Source: Daucus carota subsp. sativus (taxonomy: Eukaryota > Streptophyta > Magnoliopsida > Apiales > Apiaceae). From it: a stretch of DNA of 64,000 bases. The position numbers were made by a program, and so were the translations under genes. The DNA lies in NCBI RefSeq assembly GCF_001625215.2, contig NC_030384.2:30678527-30742526 (forward strand). The letters run 5' to 3'. This document shows positions 9,484 through 20,214 of the stretch, in pieces. The notes beneath the pieces are model-generated. The model did not search any database. It was not told the origin of the DNA and saw only the letters and a program-made list of their open reading frames with translations. Position 1 is the first letter of the stretch. Every line of letters begins with the position of its first letter.

Positions 9484-12253
9484 ATGGAGACAACGCCAGA
9501 GAAAAAAGGTCAAGGAAAAGGAGCAGTGGCCATCGGGATCGATCTCGGGACCACTTACTCTTGCGTGGCGGTTTGGCAAAACGACGGCGTTGAGGTCATC
9601 GCCAACGATCAGGGCAACCGAACAACGCCGTCGTACGTGGCTTTCACCGACTCCGAGCGGTTCATTGGCGATGCTGCGTACAATCAAGTTGCTTTGAATC
9701 CTGTTAACTCCGTGTTTGGTAACTATTTATTGCACTTTTCCCCATGCACATACGTGTTGATACATGAATTTTACTGTGGTAGTTTCTTTTTTTTTCTTTC
9801 TTTCTTTTTCTGATGGTGATTTGGGTTTTTTCGGGGTTTTATGATTTTTGGGTTTTTTCTTTATTTTATTGATGATTTGTGATTGTTATGAATTGGGGTT
9901 TTATTCAAATGTGGAATCTTTCGGCGGATGTTGTGCAATAGATGATCCCTTTTATGTAATTTTATTTTTTGGCCTTTTTTAATTTTTTATTGATGATTGG
10001 TGATTATTATGAATTAGGGTTTTCTTGAAACGTGGAATCTTTGGGCGGATTGCGTGTTTTGTGAGGATTTTTGATGACCCTTTATGGAATCTAATAAATA
10101 GGTTTATAATGTCTATATGTGTCTATGTGATTTGTATGAAATGTGCTACTGCTCCCTCCGTGCCGAATCATGGATTTATGGGATTTATATGCTACATATA
10201 TAAAAGAATGTGTAAAAATTTAAAAAGGTCGTTTTTTTATTAGATTGATACATATGTTATAATATTGGAATATTGGAATATGAGTGTTGTCTGTGTTTAC
10301 ATGAGAATTTGTTTTGTTTGTGTTTGAGTGGATTGTTATTGCCCCCAAGCACGGATATTTGATATATAATTAAGTGGGAGGGTTGCAAACTTGTGTTAAT
10401 TACGTCAATAACTGATGACGTGTTTAAGTATGTCTATTTTGTATAGGGTGTAGCATCATTCTAATTTTTTTTTCTTGTTAAATTGTGCTTTTATGCTTTT
10501 GAATGTTCATCTTTACCATCTCTATATTCATGCAACAATGATTTGATCTTATCTTGTGGCAGATGCAAAACGATTGATTGGTAGGAGGTTCAGTGATGTT
10601 TCGGTACAGAATGACATGAAATTGTGGCCATTTAAAGTTATATCTGGTCCTGGTGAGAAGCCAATGATTGTGGTCAACTTCAAAGGTGTGGAGAAACAGT
10701 TTTCTGCTGAAGAGATCTCATCTATGGTCCTTTTGAAGATGAAGATTACTGCAGAGGCATACATCGGATCATTGGTTAAAAATGCTGTTGTTACTGTCCC
10801 TGCATATTTTACTGACTCTCAGCGCCAGGCGACGAAGGATGCTGGAACAATTGCTGGTCTTAATGTAATTCGTATAATCAACGAGCCTACTGCTGCTGCC
10901 ATTGCTTATGGTCTTAACAAGGACTATGCCAGTGGAAGTTTTGTTGGGGAGAAAAATGTGCTTATATTCGATCTTGGTGGGGGTACTTTTGATGTTTCCA
11001 TTCTGACGATTGAGGCGGGTATATTTGAAGTGAAAGCCACGGCAGGAAATACTCACCTTGGCGGGGAGGATTTTGACAATCGTATGCTCAACTACTTTGT
11101 GGAGGAGTTTAATAGGAAGTACAAAAAGGATATAAGTGGAAACTCTAGGTCTCTTCGAAGATTGAGGACTGCTCTCGAAAGGGCAAAGCGGACACTCTCT
11201 TCATATACCCAGGCATCAGTTGAGGTTGAATCTTTATACGAGGGTGTTGATTTTAGCTCGAAAATTAGCAGGGCAAAATTCGAGGAACTTAACTTGGATC
11301 TTTTCTTGCAATGTATGGAGCCTGTGGAACTTTGTCTAAAAGATGCCAAGATGAGCAAAAGCAGCATTCATGATGTTGTCATTGTTGGTGGCTCGACTAG
11401 AATTCCAAAGGTTCAGCAGCTTTTACGAGATTTCTTCAACGGAAAAGAGCTCTGTAAAAGCATTAATCCTGATGAAGCTGTTGCATATGGTGCAGCAGTG
11501 CAGGCTGCTATCTTAAGTGGGAATGATAGTGAAAAGATTCAAAACATTGTGCTCATGGATGTGAATCCTTTGTCCCTTGGAATTGAATGTGCTGGCCAAG
11601 TAGCAAGTGTTGTTGTTCCACGCAACACAACTATTCCCACAACTAAGAGAAGTAGGTTCACTACAAGTGCTGATTATCAGAAATCTGCTTGGTTCAAAGT
11701 CATTGAGGGCGAGAGAGTGAAATCCACTGATAACAGGTTACTGGGTGAATTTGTTCTCTCCGGCATCCCTCCTGCCCTAAGAGGTGTCGCCAAATTGTCA
11801 GCCACCTTTGACATTGATGCAAATGGGGTGCTGACTGTTACAGGGGAGGATAATGCCACTGGGGTCAGAAACAATGTAAGGATAACTAACAGCATGGGAA
11901 GACTCTCGAAGGCAGAGATAGAAAGAATGATTAGTGATGCTGAGAAGTATAAATTTGAGGATGAGTTGCAAGCTAAAAGGATTCAGGCCATGAATACCTT
12001 GGAAAATTACTTGAAAACCAAAAGGGATTTCATTCATAGCATCCAGGTTGCCATTCCAGTTGCTGCCAGGACTAGTCTGGAAGATGCTATTGGGAATACA
12101 TTTCGCTGGCTGGATGGCAACCGGCAAGCAGAGGTGTATGAGTTTGAGCATAAGCTACAGGAGATCGAGCACAGATGGAATCAGGTATTTGGCGGATCAG
12201 GAGGTGGTGAATATTCTGGTGGCTTGCCCAAGCGCCAATGCACGCGACCCTAG
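9484..12253 (+). CDS. HSP70: Cytosolic-type HSP70 chaperone lacking the EEVD tail
   Basis: ATP-driven chaperone of the cytosolic HSP70/HSC70 family. Exon 1 is 9484-9718 and exon 2 10563-12253, giving 641 residues. The 844-bp intron falls inside the Asp codon of FDAKRLIGR, where plant HSC70 genes usually carry their intron. Family signatures are IDLGTTYS (19-26), [14 protein letters not shown] (213-226), [15 protein letters not shown] (350-364) and the linker DVNPLS (411-416). The nucleotide-binding domain is very conventional. The substrate-binding part is not: the usual segment after RNTTIPT is replaced by [28 protein letters not shown] reads [10 protein letters not shown], and the protein ends [11 protein letters not shown] instead of EEVD, the motif that docks TPR co-chaperones such as HOP and CHIP. 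It has no organelle signal and no KDEL or HDEL. Length is close to normal (about 650), so this is a diverged paralogue, not a fragment. Confidence 0.9.
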
Positions 12254-13431
12254 CACCTTAACCGATGTGAAACAGTAATTAGTTTTTTCTTGTTTATTGT
12301 AGCTTTCCTCTAGTAGAGTTGACTTCGGTACCTAAGTATTACAAGCCTGAAATCTTTGTCTTTTAAGTTGGCATGTCGCTCCTACCTCATGTACTTTGTT
12401 ATTCTTAATATTCCAAGGAATTCTATGAACTTAATGAAGTTTATTCGGGTCATTTGATGGTGCTAGCTATAGTTTTGTTTGGTCTTGTGATGTTGTTAGC
12501 TATAGTATTGTTCAGTCTTAGTCCTTCCAATCTAGAAAACTTTATCAACTACAGACAGAGAATGGAGTTATCACCATGGTCTTACAATTGTTTAGTTTGT
12601 CCTCGAGTAACTGTAGTCAACATGTTCTTTTTGAAATGGCTATTAGTTTATATTTTCAGCTATCTGATTTCTTCCCTTCCAGTGAAAGTTTACTGAATAT
12701 ATAACTAAAGCAGATGCATAAAACAATTTTCAGCAGAAGTTTTCGTCCAAATATTTTGATTAAACCTTAGCTACTGGGGGACATTACGATTAAGTTTTAA
12801 TCACTGGTCACTGTATTGCAGGCGTGCCTAAGCTAAACTAATTATGCAAAACGCGATAATTCTTCTATTTTATTTTCTCTGGTATCTTTTTCCATGTAGT
12901 AATCTGTTTATATATAGGATGGCGTAGAGAGGAGATGTCTTATAGTATATTATATGGTGGTACTATGTTCTGTTTCATTGTTCCCTAGGTAAACTATCTA
13001 GGGGGACAGAGGGAGTAATAAATATGAGAGATTATAACAGAGTGAAAGATTTAATCCATAAAGGAGATGAAAGTTGCAGAGCGGAAAAATAACGACGGTA
13101 ACTCTAATTTTGGAAGTTGATTCTCAAAACCACAAATTAAGAATATTTTAGGTTGAATTTATTTTTAATGCACTAACAAGTAACATCCTCCTATAAATGG
13201 CATAACATTTAACATCGTGTCTTTTATTTTTACTATTACAATGTCAACAAATTGTACACATTTTGGTGAATAACTTACAAAAACCAGCACTTGTTAAAAA
13301 ACAGAATCCATATGAGTAAAACAATGTTGTAACTTATAAGTTGTAATCACCGTCGCTCAACAACATAGCTTGCTCGAATCTAGAAATGAAGATTTATTTG
13401 GAGCTAAACTACGATTCTGGTTTATTGTATC
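12254..13431. other. HSP70 3' flank and gap before the RING gene
   Basis: It holds the HSP70 3' UTR and a collapsed Stowaway-like end at about 12960-13017 (right tip GGGGGACAGAGGGAGTA). From about 13310 it holds leader sequence shared with the inverted RING-gene copy at 23.4 kb (TGTAATCACCGTCGCT). No other gene is seen. Confidence 0.45.
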
Positions 13432-13878
13432 ATGAACGTCCTAACTGATCACAAGTTTTTCTTCTTTGCATTCGGATGCGCTGCTTTAGTAGTCACCATG
13501 TACCACTGTCTCCTTTCTATTTTCTGCCATCCTCGACAAGATGATTTCCTCGAACAACCACAAGATACGGGCCAAGGCGAGGTGGACATTCGCAGCATCC
13601 CAACTCATAAATACACAACAAGTAACAAGAGTCCGAAAGAAGAGTGCCCCGTGTGCTTGAGTGAGTTTGAAGACGGTGAAGATCTGCGAACTCTGCCAAA
13701 ATGCCTGCACACATTTCATGTAGTTTGTATAGACTTGTGGCTCTATTCGCATCCAAACTGCCCGACGTGTCGGACACGGACTGATACAGTGGATTCCGGT
13801 TCAAATAGAGGAGCTATGATGAATTCAGTTTCTTCTAGGAACTCGCAAGATTTGGAGGCACAGTACGCAACTGTATGA
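13432..13878 (+). CDS. ATL-type RING-H2 E3 ubiquitin ligase, copy 1
   Basis: Predicted membrane-anchored E3 ubiquitin ligase of 148 residues, single exon as usual for ATL genes. A hydrophobic segment lies near the N-terminus (about 9-32). A RING-H2 domain follows: C72, C75, C91, H93, H96, C99, C110 and C113, spaced C-x2-C-x15-C-x1-H-x2-H-x2-C-x10-C-x2-C. Leu-Trp-Leu follows C99 (CIDLWL), the E2-facing Trp position. The C-terminal tail is short. A second copy on the other strand at 22877-23356 shares almost the whole protein up to the RING end and about 100 bp of leader, so the two arose by an inverted duplication. The start was chosen because the membrane segment begins at once and the other copy has its ATG at the same place. 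The target is unknown. Confidence 0.85.
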   Translation: MNVLTDHKFFFFAFGCAALVVTMYHCLLSIFCHPRQDDFLEQPQDTGQGEVDIRSIPTHKYTTSNKSPKEECPVCLSEFEDGEDLRTLPKCLHTFHVVCIDLWLYSHPNCPTCRTRTDTVDSGSNRGAMMNSVSSRNSQDLEAQYATV

Positions 13879-13997
13879 TGTAGCGTACGCAGAATTAATG
13901 TTTTTTGTTTTATTTATTTAGACCTCTGAAAATTGCTGCGAAGCGTTCGACATAATGTAGTTATTACCGTAAATAAAAGATGATCAAACTTTTGTTA

Positions 13998-14275
13998 ATG
14001 TTGTGTTTGGTTGGCCGGGTGCATGAAAATGGAAAAAATGAAATGAATTTTGAACTATAATATGGGAAAATGTTTATAAATTCCAACCCTTACACCCTAT
14101 GCCAAATATCATACTTCCAATTTTTTACTGTACTTATTTTCTTCTCAAATGTCATCATAACAATTTTACACTCACTCGATTATTTTTTAAAACCTCCTCT
14201 TACCTCTATTATTTTTATTTATTAATTTTAGTTATTCCATTCCATCTCATTTTTTACAAACAAACACAACATTAA
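13998..14275. mobile_element. MITE with TGTTGTGTTTGG tips
   Basis: It starts TGTTGTGTTTGGTTGG and ends CAAACAAACACAACA, an imperfect terminal inverted repeat, with AT-rich internal DNA lacking a coding frame. The element at 18479-18790 shares the tips. Superfamily not settled. Confidence 0.6.
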
Positions 14276-14515
14276 TTACCTCACGTGTTTAGCAGGATAT
14301 CTACGCAGACTGTGGTGGGCTCAGCCCTGATCATTTCGTTAGCATACATTAGAAAAACGTCATTTTCATAAGAGTTGGTGTTTGTTGTGTGTCTTTTAGC
14401 ACACATTAGAAAAACCGTCGTATTAATATGATAGTTAAACACATTTTTAAATAACTCAATGCTACACTAAATTAAATATCATTAATCATTGCAGAGATAT
14501 TTGGACTAGAGAAGT

Positions 14516-14600
14516 ACTCTCTCCGTCCCACCAGGTAGTTTACGTTCACTGTTTGCACGCATTTTGAGGCTCTTATACAAAGCTCGTGACGAGCAACATG
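14516..14600. mobile_element. Single Stowaway-like end
   Basis: CTCTCTCCGTCCCACCAGG followed by 'gtttgcacgcattttgaggc' matches the outer part of the element at 41604-41838. No matching right end was found nearby, so it is read as a truncated copy. Confidence 0.5.
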
Positions 14601-14867
14601 TCATTTATAATGTGTCATCTGTGACGACTATAAAGTGTAATTTTGTGTTTGGATGAATTTATTGAGCAGAATGTTAAACTTGACGAGCTCAGCATAGTTT
14701 GGAATCGGGGTTTAGATTCTGTACATACGTCATTGTAACAAAACTTACAGTAACATAGTTTACTACAAAAAATTGGGTAGTTTCAACAACTCTGATGTAT
14801 AATTAAAATTTGCGATGAGAAACGACATCATATTATGTGGGTGTTTGGCAAACTTAACTTATTATTT

Positions 14868-15098
14868 ATGTAGTGTTTGGCAATTTAAGAGAAGTACTTA
14901 AAATGAGGCTTAAAGCCCTAAAAAAAAGCTAAGAAATCTAGCTTTTTTTGGGTTTGGAGCTTATTATAACAAAATAAGTCATGAGTATCCAAACATTTTT
15001 AATAACTTATAAATTCAAACCAACTTTTCACTTATAATCTATTTCTTTATTTTAAGCAAGAAGTCATTTTTTTTAAGCTTAGCCAAACAGCCCCTATG
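14868..15098. mobile_element. MITE with GTTTGGC/GCCAAAC tips
   Basis: It begins TAGTGTTTGGCAATTTAAGA and ends TTAGCCAAACAGCCCCTA, with 'aagtacttaaaat' and 'cttattataacaaaataagt' inside. A further GGGTGTTTGGC tip at 14839 suggests it landed beside or inside a related copy. No target-site duplication could be fixed. Confidence 0.5.
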
Positions 15099-15629
15099 TT
15101 ATTGACTGATAATTGTTGCTAGTTAACTTTTTATTTTAAGGTGTCCCTATAATTGAACTATATTATAAAATTCTTCTGGTGCCTAATTAAAAATGTAAGT
15201 GGGGACGTTTCCAGAATATTCCTTGTCCTCTTCTCCTATGATTTTTTATTTTTGTATTTTTATTTGTATAGAGTTGGTGTGAGACAACCCTTATTTTCTT
15301 TTGGTCACCACATTTAGACACTCTTTCTCTCTGGCCGGCTTTAAGAATTCGAGGCCTATTAGTTAATTATATTTTCTTTCTCTCTTTAATTATTTATAAC
15401 TTATCTTTGTTTTATACGAAAGTGTTTCATCTAATAATACAGAAGATATGTTTTTTAGTAAAATCTTTTGTCTACAATATTAAAAGTTGACCTTTGATTT
15501 GCCTATGTATGTACAGCACTTTAAATGTTTAGAGACAATTCATTAGAAGATGACGTTGGTTGAAAATATTCCTATTCTTTATTTTTGCTAATTATTTTTA
15601 AGCCGGTCTTAATTATAATGATTATTATT

Positions 15630-15833
15630 AAGGACGTGACCTTTACGGTCGAAGGTCGAAATTAATTATTTCGATCAAATTTGGTCAAAAATATTCCCTG
15701 ACGAATTTAGTTGGTCGAAAATAGAAATAAATTCAGCTTTTTTTTGCTACTCCAAAATTTTGTAGGCAAAATAAAAGGGGAAAGTCCGCGCCCGAAAAAT
15801 TTCAACTAATATCGACTTTTCTTGTAGTGATAG
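15630..15833. mobile_element. CACTA-like transposon fragment (one end)
   Basis: Read on the minus strand it begins CACTACAAGAAAAGTCGATA, the hallmark of CACTA/EnSpm ends. Subterminal words of the GGTCGAAA and GTCGAAAT type recur, as expected of that superfamily. The other end was not found. Confidence 0.45.
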
Positions 15834-16221
15834 AAGACTCTATTTAGAGTCTAGTCAATAACAACTATATTTACACATAATATAGCAATCTCATTATTAA
15901 TCAAACATGTAATTAATAAATTAAAAACATAAAATATCATCATTTATCTCTAAAAAATTATTGAATAACACTCAAACCGATTCTAAAATAATATCATATT
16001 TATCTAAATTGGTTCTTTAATAAAACAAAATCTAAAAATCAAATTTTTTAACTCGGATATTATAACTAATATTTCAAATTAGAAATTAGATTCTAAGCAT
16101 ACTAAAAACCCTTAGGTACATTGTCAATTTTATTATACCCACTTCATAATTGCTAACTGCATTTGACTGCATGACTTTCATAATTATTTATTTTTAATTT
16201 CCGGGGTGCCCACTTATTGAC

Positions 16222-16465
16222 GGGGCGGGGCTGCTGATGTGGCGTTGCCACGTCATCACTTTACAGACGTGACAGAGACGTCATGCTGCCATGGGGCTGA
16301 TGTGACAATCCGGGTGGCTTCCAATGCTGACGTGGCAGCTAACTTAACGATCTAGATAGGCGCCCAATGCTGATGTAACAGCTGATGTGGCGGTCTGGGT
16401 GGGATCCCAATACTGATGTGACATTTGACGTGGCGTCTGGATGGGTCCCATTGCTAATGTGGCAT
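16222..16465. repeat. GC-rich minisatellite, about 42-bp unit
   Basis: About five diverged units of roughly 42 bp repeat the theme CCAATGCTGATGTGGCAGCT, then a GTCTGGGTGGGTCC-like half. Units begin near 16286, 16322, 16366, 16408 and 16449. The block is strikingly richer in G+C than its surroundings. No frame stays open across it. Confidence 0.65.
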
Positions 16466-16991
16466 TTGGGTAAAAATTGTAGGTTTTGAAAAATTGATGT
16501 GCCAGCAAAGGGATGCATATTATAAATTTTAAAAATTATTAAGAGATCTCTGATCATTTTAAAACTAGTTTTTAGTTTTTAGACTAATATTGGTTTTTAT
16601 TTGATTATCTTCATTTAATGATTAAATACAAACGAACCCTTAAATAAAAATTAAAAATCAGTACGATTTAATGATATTCACTTTAAAAATATAGTGATTG
16701 TGTTGAGAAAATCGGAGAGAAAACTTCCAAACATTAGTAACAAAAGGCTCCAAATTTTTTTGGAATCACACTTCACTATATTTTTTCCCGCTATCAACGA
16801 TCAATATAAATATTATATGTACTATATTTTGATGTAATTTAGAAATCACTAATTTAAATTTTTTAAATTTATTTAGACCCAAACATAAATTGTAAGAAAA
16901 ATCGTATTTTTGAGAAAATTACACATGTATATATCACGCACACATTTTTGTGATTACATCACTGGCGGCTAAGAAAGAGCCTGCCCTGGTC

Positions 16992-16998
16992 TATATAA
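16992..16998 (+). promoter_or_regulatory. TATA box of the ankyrin gene
   Basis: TATATAA in the context GGTCTATATAAGAAGAG, 85 bp before the start codon at 17077, gives a leader of about 55 bases. It shows that the broken gene kept its promoter. Confidence 0.5.
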
Positions 16999-17815
16999 GA
17001 AGAGTAATTTGGTAGTCAGCTTTTGTACAATATCCAATATCAATACAAACCCCTCTCAGAAACATATATTATAAGGATGAGCCGAAACACATTATTTCGG
17101 GCTGCTTCAACCGGTGATACTCATGCCAGAGAAGAATTAGAGAAGTTCACAGGAATTGTAGATGAGGAAAATCACTGGACTATCCTTCACAAGGAATCCT
17201 GGGAAGGCGATGCAAGTCATGTTAAATTCCTAGTAAAGGAGTTTGCAAACAAAAATTTATTAGTCAAGGTGGATACATCAGGACAAACTGCACTTCACTT
17301 AGCAGCACAACGTGGACACGTCGAGGTCGTTGAGGCCCTTATCGAAGCAGCCCGGAGCTTGCCTTATAAACCGGTTAGTGCTTTCTCAGCTTTGGTGAGG
17401 CATGCTAACGATTGGAGGAGCAGTAGTGCTGGAATTTCCTCAGCTAATAATGAAGATTTACAATGTAAACCGGTGAGTGCCGAGTTCTTAGCATTTGTGA
17501 GGCATGCTAATAATTGGAAGAACACTGCCTTACACCGAGCCGTGCAATTTGGTCATCTGGGAATTGTTATTCGGTTAGTCCAGGCAGACCCAAGTGATAG
17601 ACATATTCAAAACTCTATTGGCCAAACTCCACTCTTTCTTGCGGCTAAATTGGGGAAACATGATATGGTCAAGACCATATGTTCATTTTGTAAAGCTCAT
17701 CTCTAGACGGTCCGGACGATACGACTGCTTTGCATGCCTCTATTATGAGTCTTCCTAGAGGTTTGCACTGGTCACCACTTTCAACCATACTCAGCTTTCT
17801 CATAACATACTTATG

Positions 17816-18121
17816 CTTCCTCCATCTCAAAATATAAGTCTTTTTGGAAAAAAAAAATTGTCCCAAAATACATGTCCCTCTCTTCTTTCAACACAAATTT
17901 ATCTCCATATTAATTGTGACTTTTTTAAACTCAACATTATTCTCATGTTTCAATACACTAAATCTCTATATTTATTGCGAATTTTTTGAAACTCAACACT
18001 ATTCTTACTTATCAATGAACTAATTAATGATACATGCATGAGTTAAAATTATATGCAACCAACATTTTTCTCAATATGCGTGTTCTTTTGAGAAAGGACT
18101 TATAAATTAAGACAGGGGAGT
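17816..18121. mobile_element. Stowaway-like MITE in the first ankyrin intron
   Basis: The left tip CTTCCTCCATCTCAAAATAT and right tip ATTAAGACAGGGGAG are a diverged Stowaway inverted pair (CTCCCTCCGTCCC type). TA follows the right end. The interior is AT-rich and lacks a frame. Confidence 0.55.
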
Positions 18122-18216
18122 ATATATTTAACACCAGTTCAAACTTTCAACCAAAGTTCAAATTAAAAATTTTTTTACCAACAAAAAGATTTGATTAACT
18201 TGATAACTCATCGTTC

Positions 18217-18385
18217 GACTTTTTACGCATTTTTAAGAGTTTTGACCGTATACATATAAATATTGTTTTTAAAAAATTTTTGTGAATAAAAATATGACAC
18301 TAATATTTTTATTCACAAAAAAAAAATTTTAAAAAATATTTATAAGTGTACGGTCAAAACCCCTAAAAGTACGTGAAAAAAAGTC
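18217..18385. repeat. Near-perfect foldback hairpin of about 169 bp
   Basis: The arm GACTTTTTACGCATTTTTAA to GAATAAAAATAT pairs with ATATTTTTATTC to TACGTGAAAAAAAGTC across a loop of about seven bases. Arms are about 80 bp with a few mismatches. It is probably a miniature transposon; no target-site duplication was seen. Confidence 0.6.
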
Positions 18386-18478
18386 AAGCAACTATTATAT
18401 GCTGACAGAAGTATATAAAAAGTAAAAATTTGATAATCTTCGCTATCGAACGTAAATTCATCTATATTTAATCTATTA

Positions 18479-18790
18479 TGTTGTGTTTGGTTGGGGTGAA
18501 CGGAAATGGAGGGAATGAAATAAGATTAGAACTATAATTTAGTTGAATGTTTAAATATTTCATTCCTTCCACCATTTCATTCATATCACCCTGAACTAGA
18601 ACTCAAACCCTTCATTTTATGAAGGATTGCTCCATTCTTTATCATACATATCTTATGCCCAAATCTTATCATACAAAATTTGTAGTCACTCATTTTTTTC
18701 AATGTCCTCCCTCCTACACTCTATTATTTTCTTTATTTTTACTCATTTCCATTCAATTTCATTCCATCCACCCCAACCAAACACAACATC
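18479..18790. mobile_element. MITE with TGTTGTGTTTGGTTGGGGTG tips
   Basis: The terminal inverted repeats ATGTTGTGTTTGGTTGGGGT and CACCCCAACCAAACACAACA are perfect over about 20 bp. It is the same family as 13998-14275 but better preserved, so probably younger. It lies in the first intron of the ankyrin gene. Confidence 0.75.
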
Positions 18791-19498
18791 AGTGATGCAA
18801 TCAAAGGTTTTGTAAATATGATATCAACTATGTTTTTTTATTGATGTATATAATTTATTCTGTTAGATGTATGAGATAATAAATTTTAGTTATTTGTAAC
18901 AATTGCATTATATATATATAATTTGAACAAATGTTATAACCCCTGTACCTTTGCACTTGACTTGCAGCATGGAAACAGAATTTGCTTGAAGCAAATAGCA
19001 TAGCTAAAGATGCGTTAAGAAAACTCATTTACGCAGCCAAACGTTCAACTAGTAATTCAGAGGATGCGTCTGATGATAATGATAGTTTTGAAGCAATACT
19101 TGATAAAACATACGACGAAATGACCATCTTAGAACTTGCGGTAAGTCAAAATTATACGGAAGTGGCTGAGCTGATATTAGCTGAACATCCAGCTTATAAA
19201 CGTGAACTTGGAGTCAGTTCAAGTAATCTCTCAGATTTAATCGGCAAAGCCGCTCATAATGGGTTCAGGGACATGGTGATACTACTATCTGAGACGTACG
19301 AGATTCTAAACGCCACCGACAAAGGTCAGACTGAAATCACAAATGTTGGTCTGCATGCTTTTCTTGTTGCTATCAGAGTCCGGAGTCGAGGTATGAAAAT
19401 TTTAAGAAAAATTTTAAATTTGTTCTTAAAATTCAAAGAATGCTGGGAATTTGTTAAACCAACTAAGAGTCACTTAATTATAAGATGGTAGTTCAATT

Positions 19499-20214
19499 AA
19501 GAGCCTGCTTTTTTCCACCAAAAGCTGGGGCTTAAAGCGTTGTTTCTGACTTTAAGCTGAAAAATGTTTGTTTGTGTAATAAGTCAGAATTCAGCTTAAA
19601 GTCGGGAATAAGCCAGAAGCTGACTTAGAGTCACAAGTTAGTTTGAGGTTTTTTTTCTAGTGACTTAATTTTTTGAACTTTTTTTTGATAAAAATTAACC
19701 ATAAGTCGTAGATTATCTATAAATGACTTTGCACCCTTAAGTTTAGGCGCTTTTTCGATTTGGTCTTAAACAATTTTTTTTGACAATATGCGTCCTAAAG
19801 TTTAAAAAGCGCTCGATTTGCACCCCTTTGACCATATTCCGTCAAATTGACTGTTAAATTACATTTCAGGAAAATCAGAAAATACAATCGCTCTATCATC
19901 GAACCCCTCTTCCTGCCTCCTAGATTACAATGTTACCCCTGCCTCGGTTAATTTTAACGGTCAATTTGACGGAATATGGTCAAAGGGGTGCAAATCGAAG
20001 TGCTTTTTAAACTTTAGGGTGCATATTGCCAAAAAAAATTATTTGAGACTAAATCGAAAAAACGCCTAAAGTTGAGGGGTACAAAGTGTCAATTACTCTT
20101 ATAAAATTACCCAAACAGAAATTTTAATCTCCAAACTTATCAAATAAGTTACGTTACATTAAATCATAAGTCGAGTTAAGTCTTAAGTCACAAGCTCAGC
20201 CAAACGGGCTGATA
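19499..20214. mobile_element. MITE of the GAGCC..AAACGGGCT family, interrupted by another element
   Basis: The outer parts (19499-19723 and 20093-20214) align with the uninterrupted copy at 26603-26973. Shared words are TTTAAGCTGAAAAATGT, GTGTAATAAGTCAGAA, TGATAAAAATTA, ATTACCCAAACAGA, TTATCAAATAAGTTACGTTA and CCAAACGGGCT. A 370-bp foldback element splits it. It sits in the second intron of the ankyrin gene. Confidence 0.75.
19724..20092. mobile_element. Long-TIR foldback element inserted in the MITE
   Basis: Arms of roughly 130-150 bp are inverted copies. The left reads ACTTTGCACCC, TTAAGTTTAGGCG, TTTGACCATATTCCGTCAAA; the right reads TTTGACGGAATATGGTCAAA, CGCCTAAAGTTGAGGGGTAC, AAAGTGTCA. 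A short unique core (AATCAGAAAATACAATCGCTC onward) separates them. The TIRs and lack of coding suggest a Mutator-like MITE, but no clear 9-bp target duplication was seen. Confidence 0.7.

Noticed and set aside
9484-12253. HSP70 as an ER (BiP) or organelle form
   Set aside because: No signal or transit peptide precedes IDLGTTYS, and there is no HDEL or KDEL; intron position and ATPase half match cytosolic forms.
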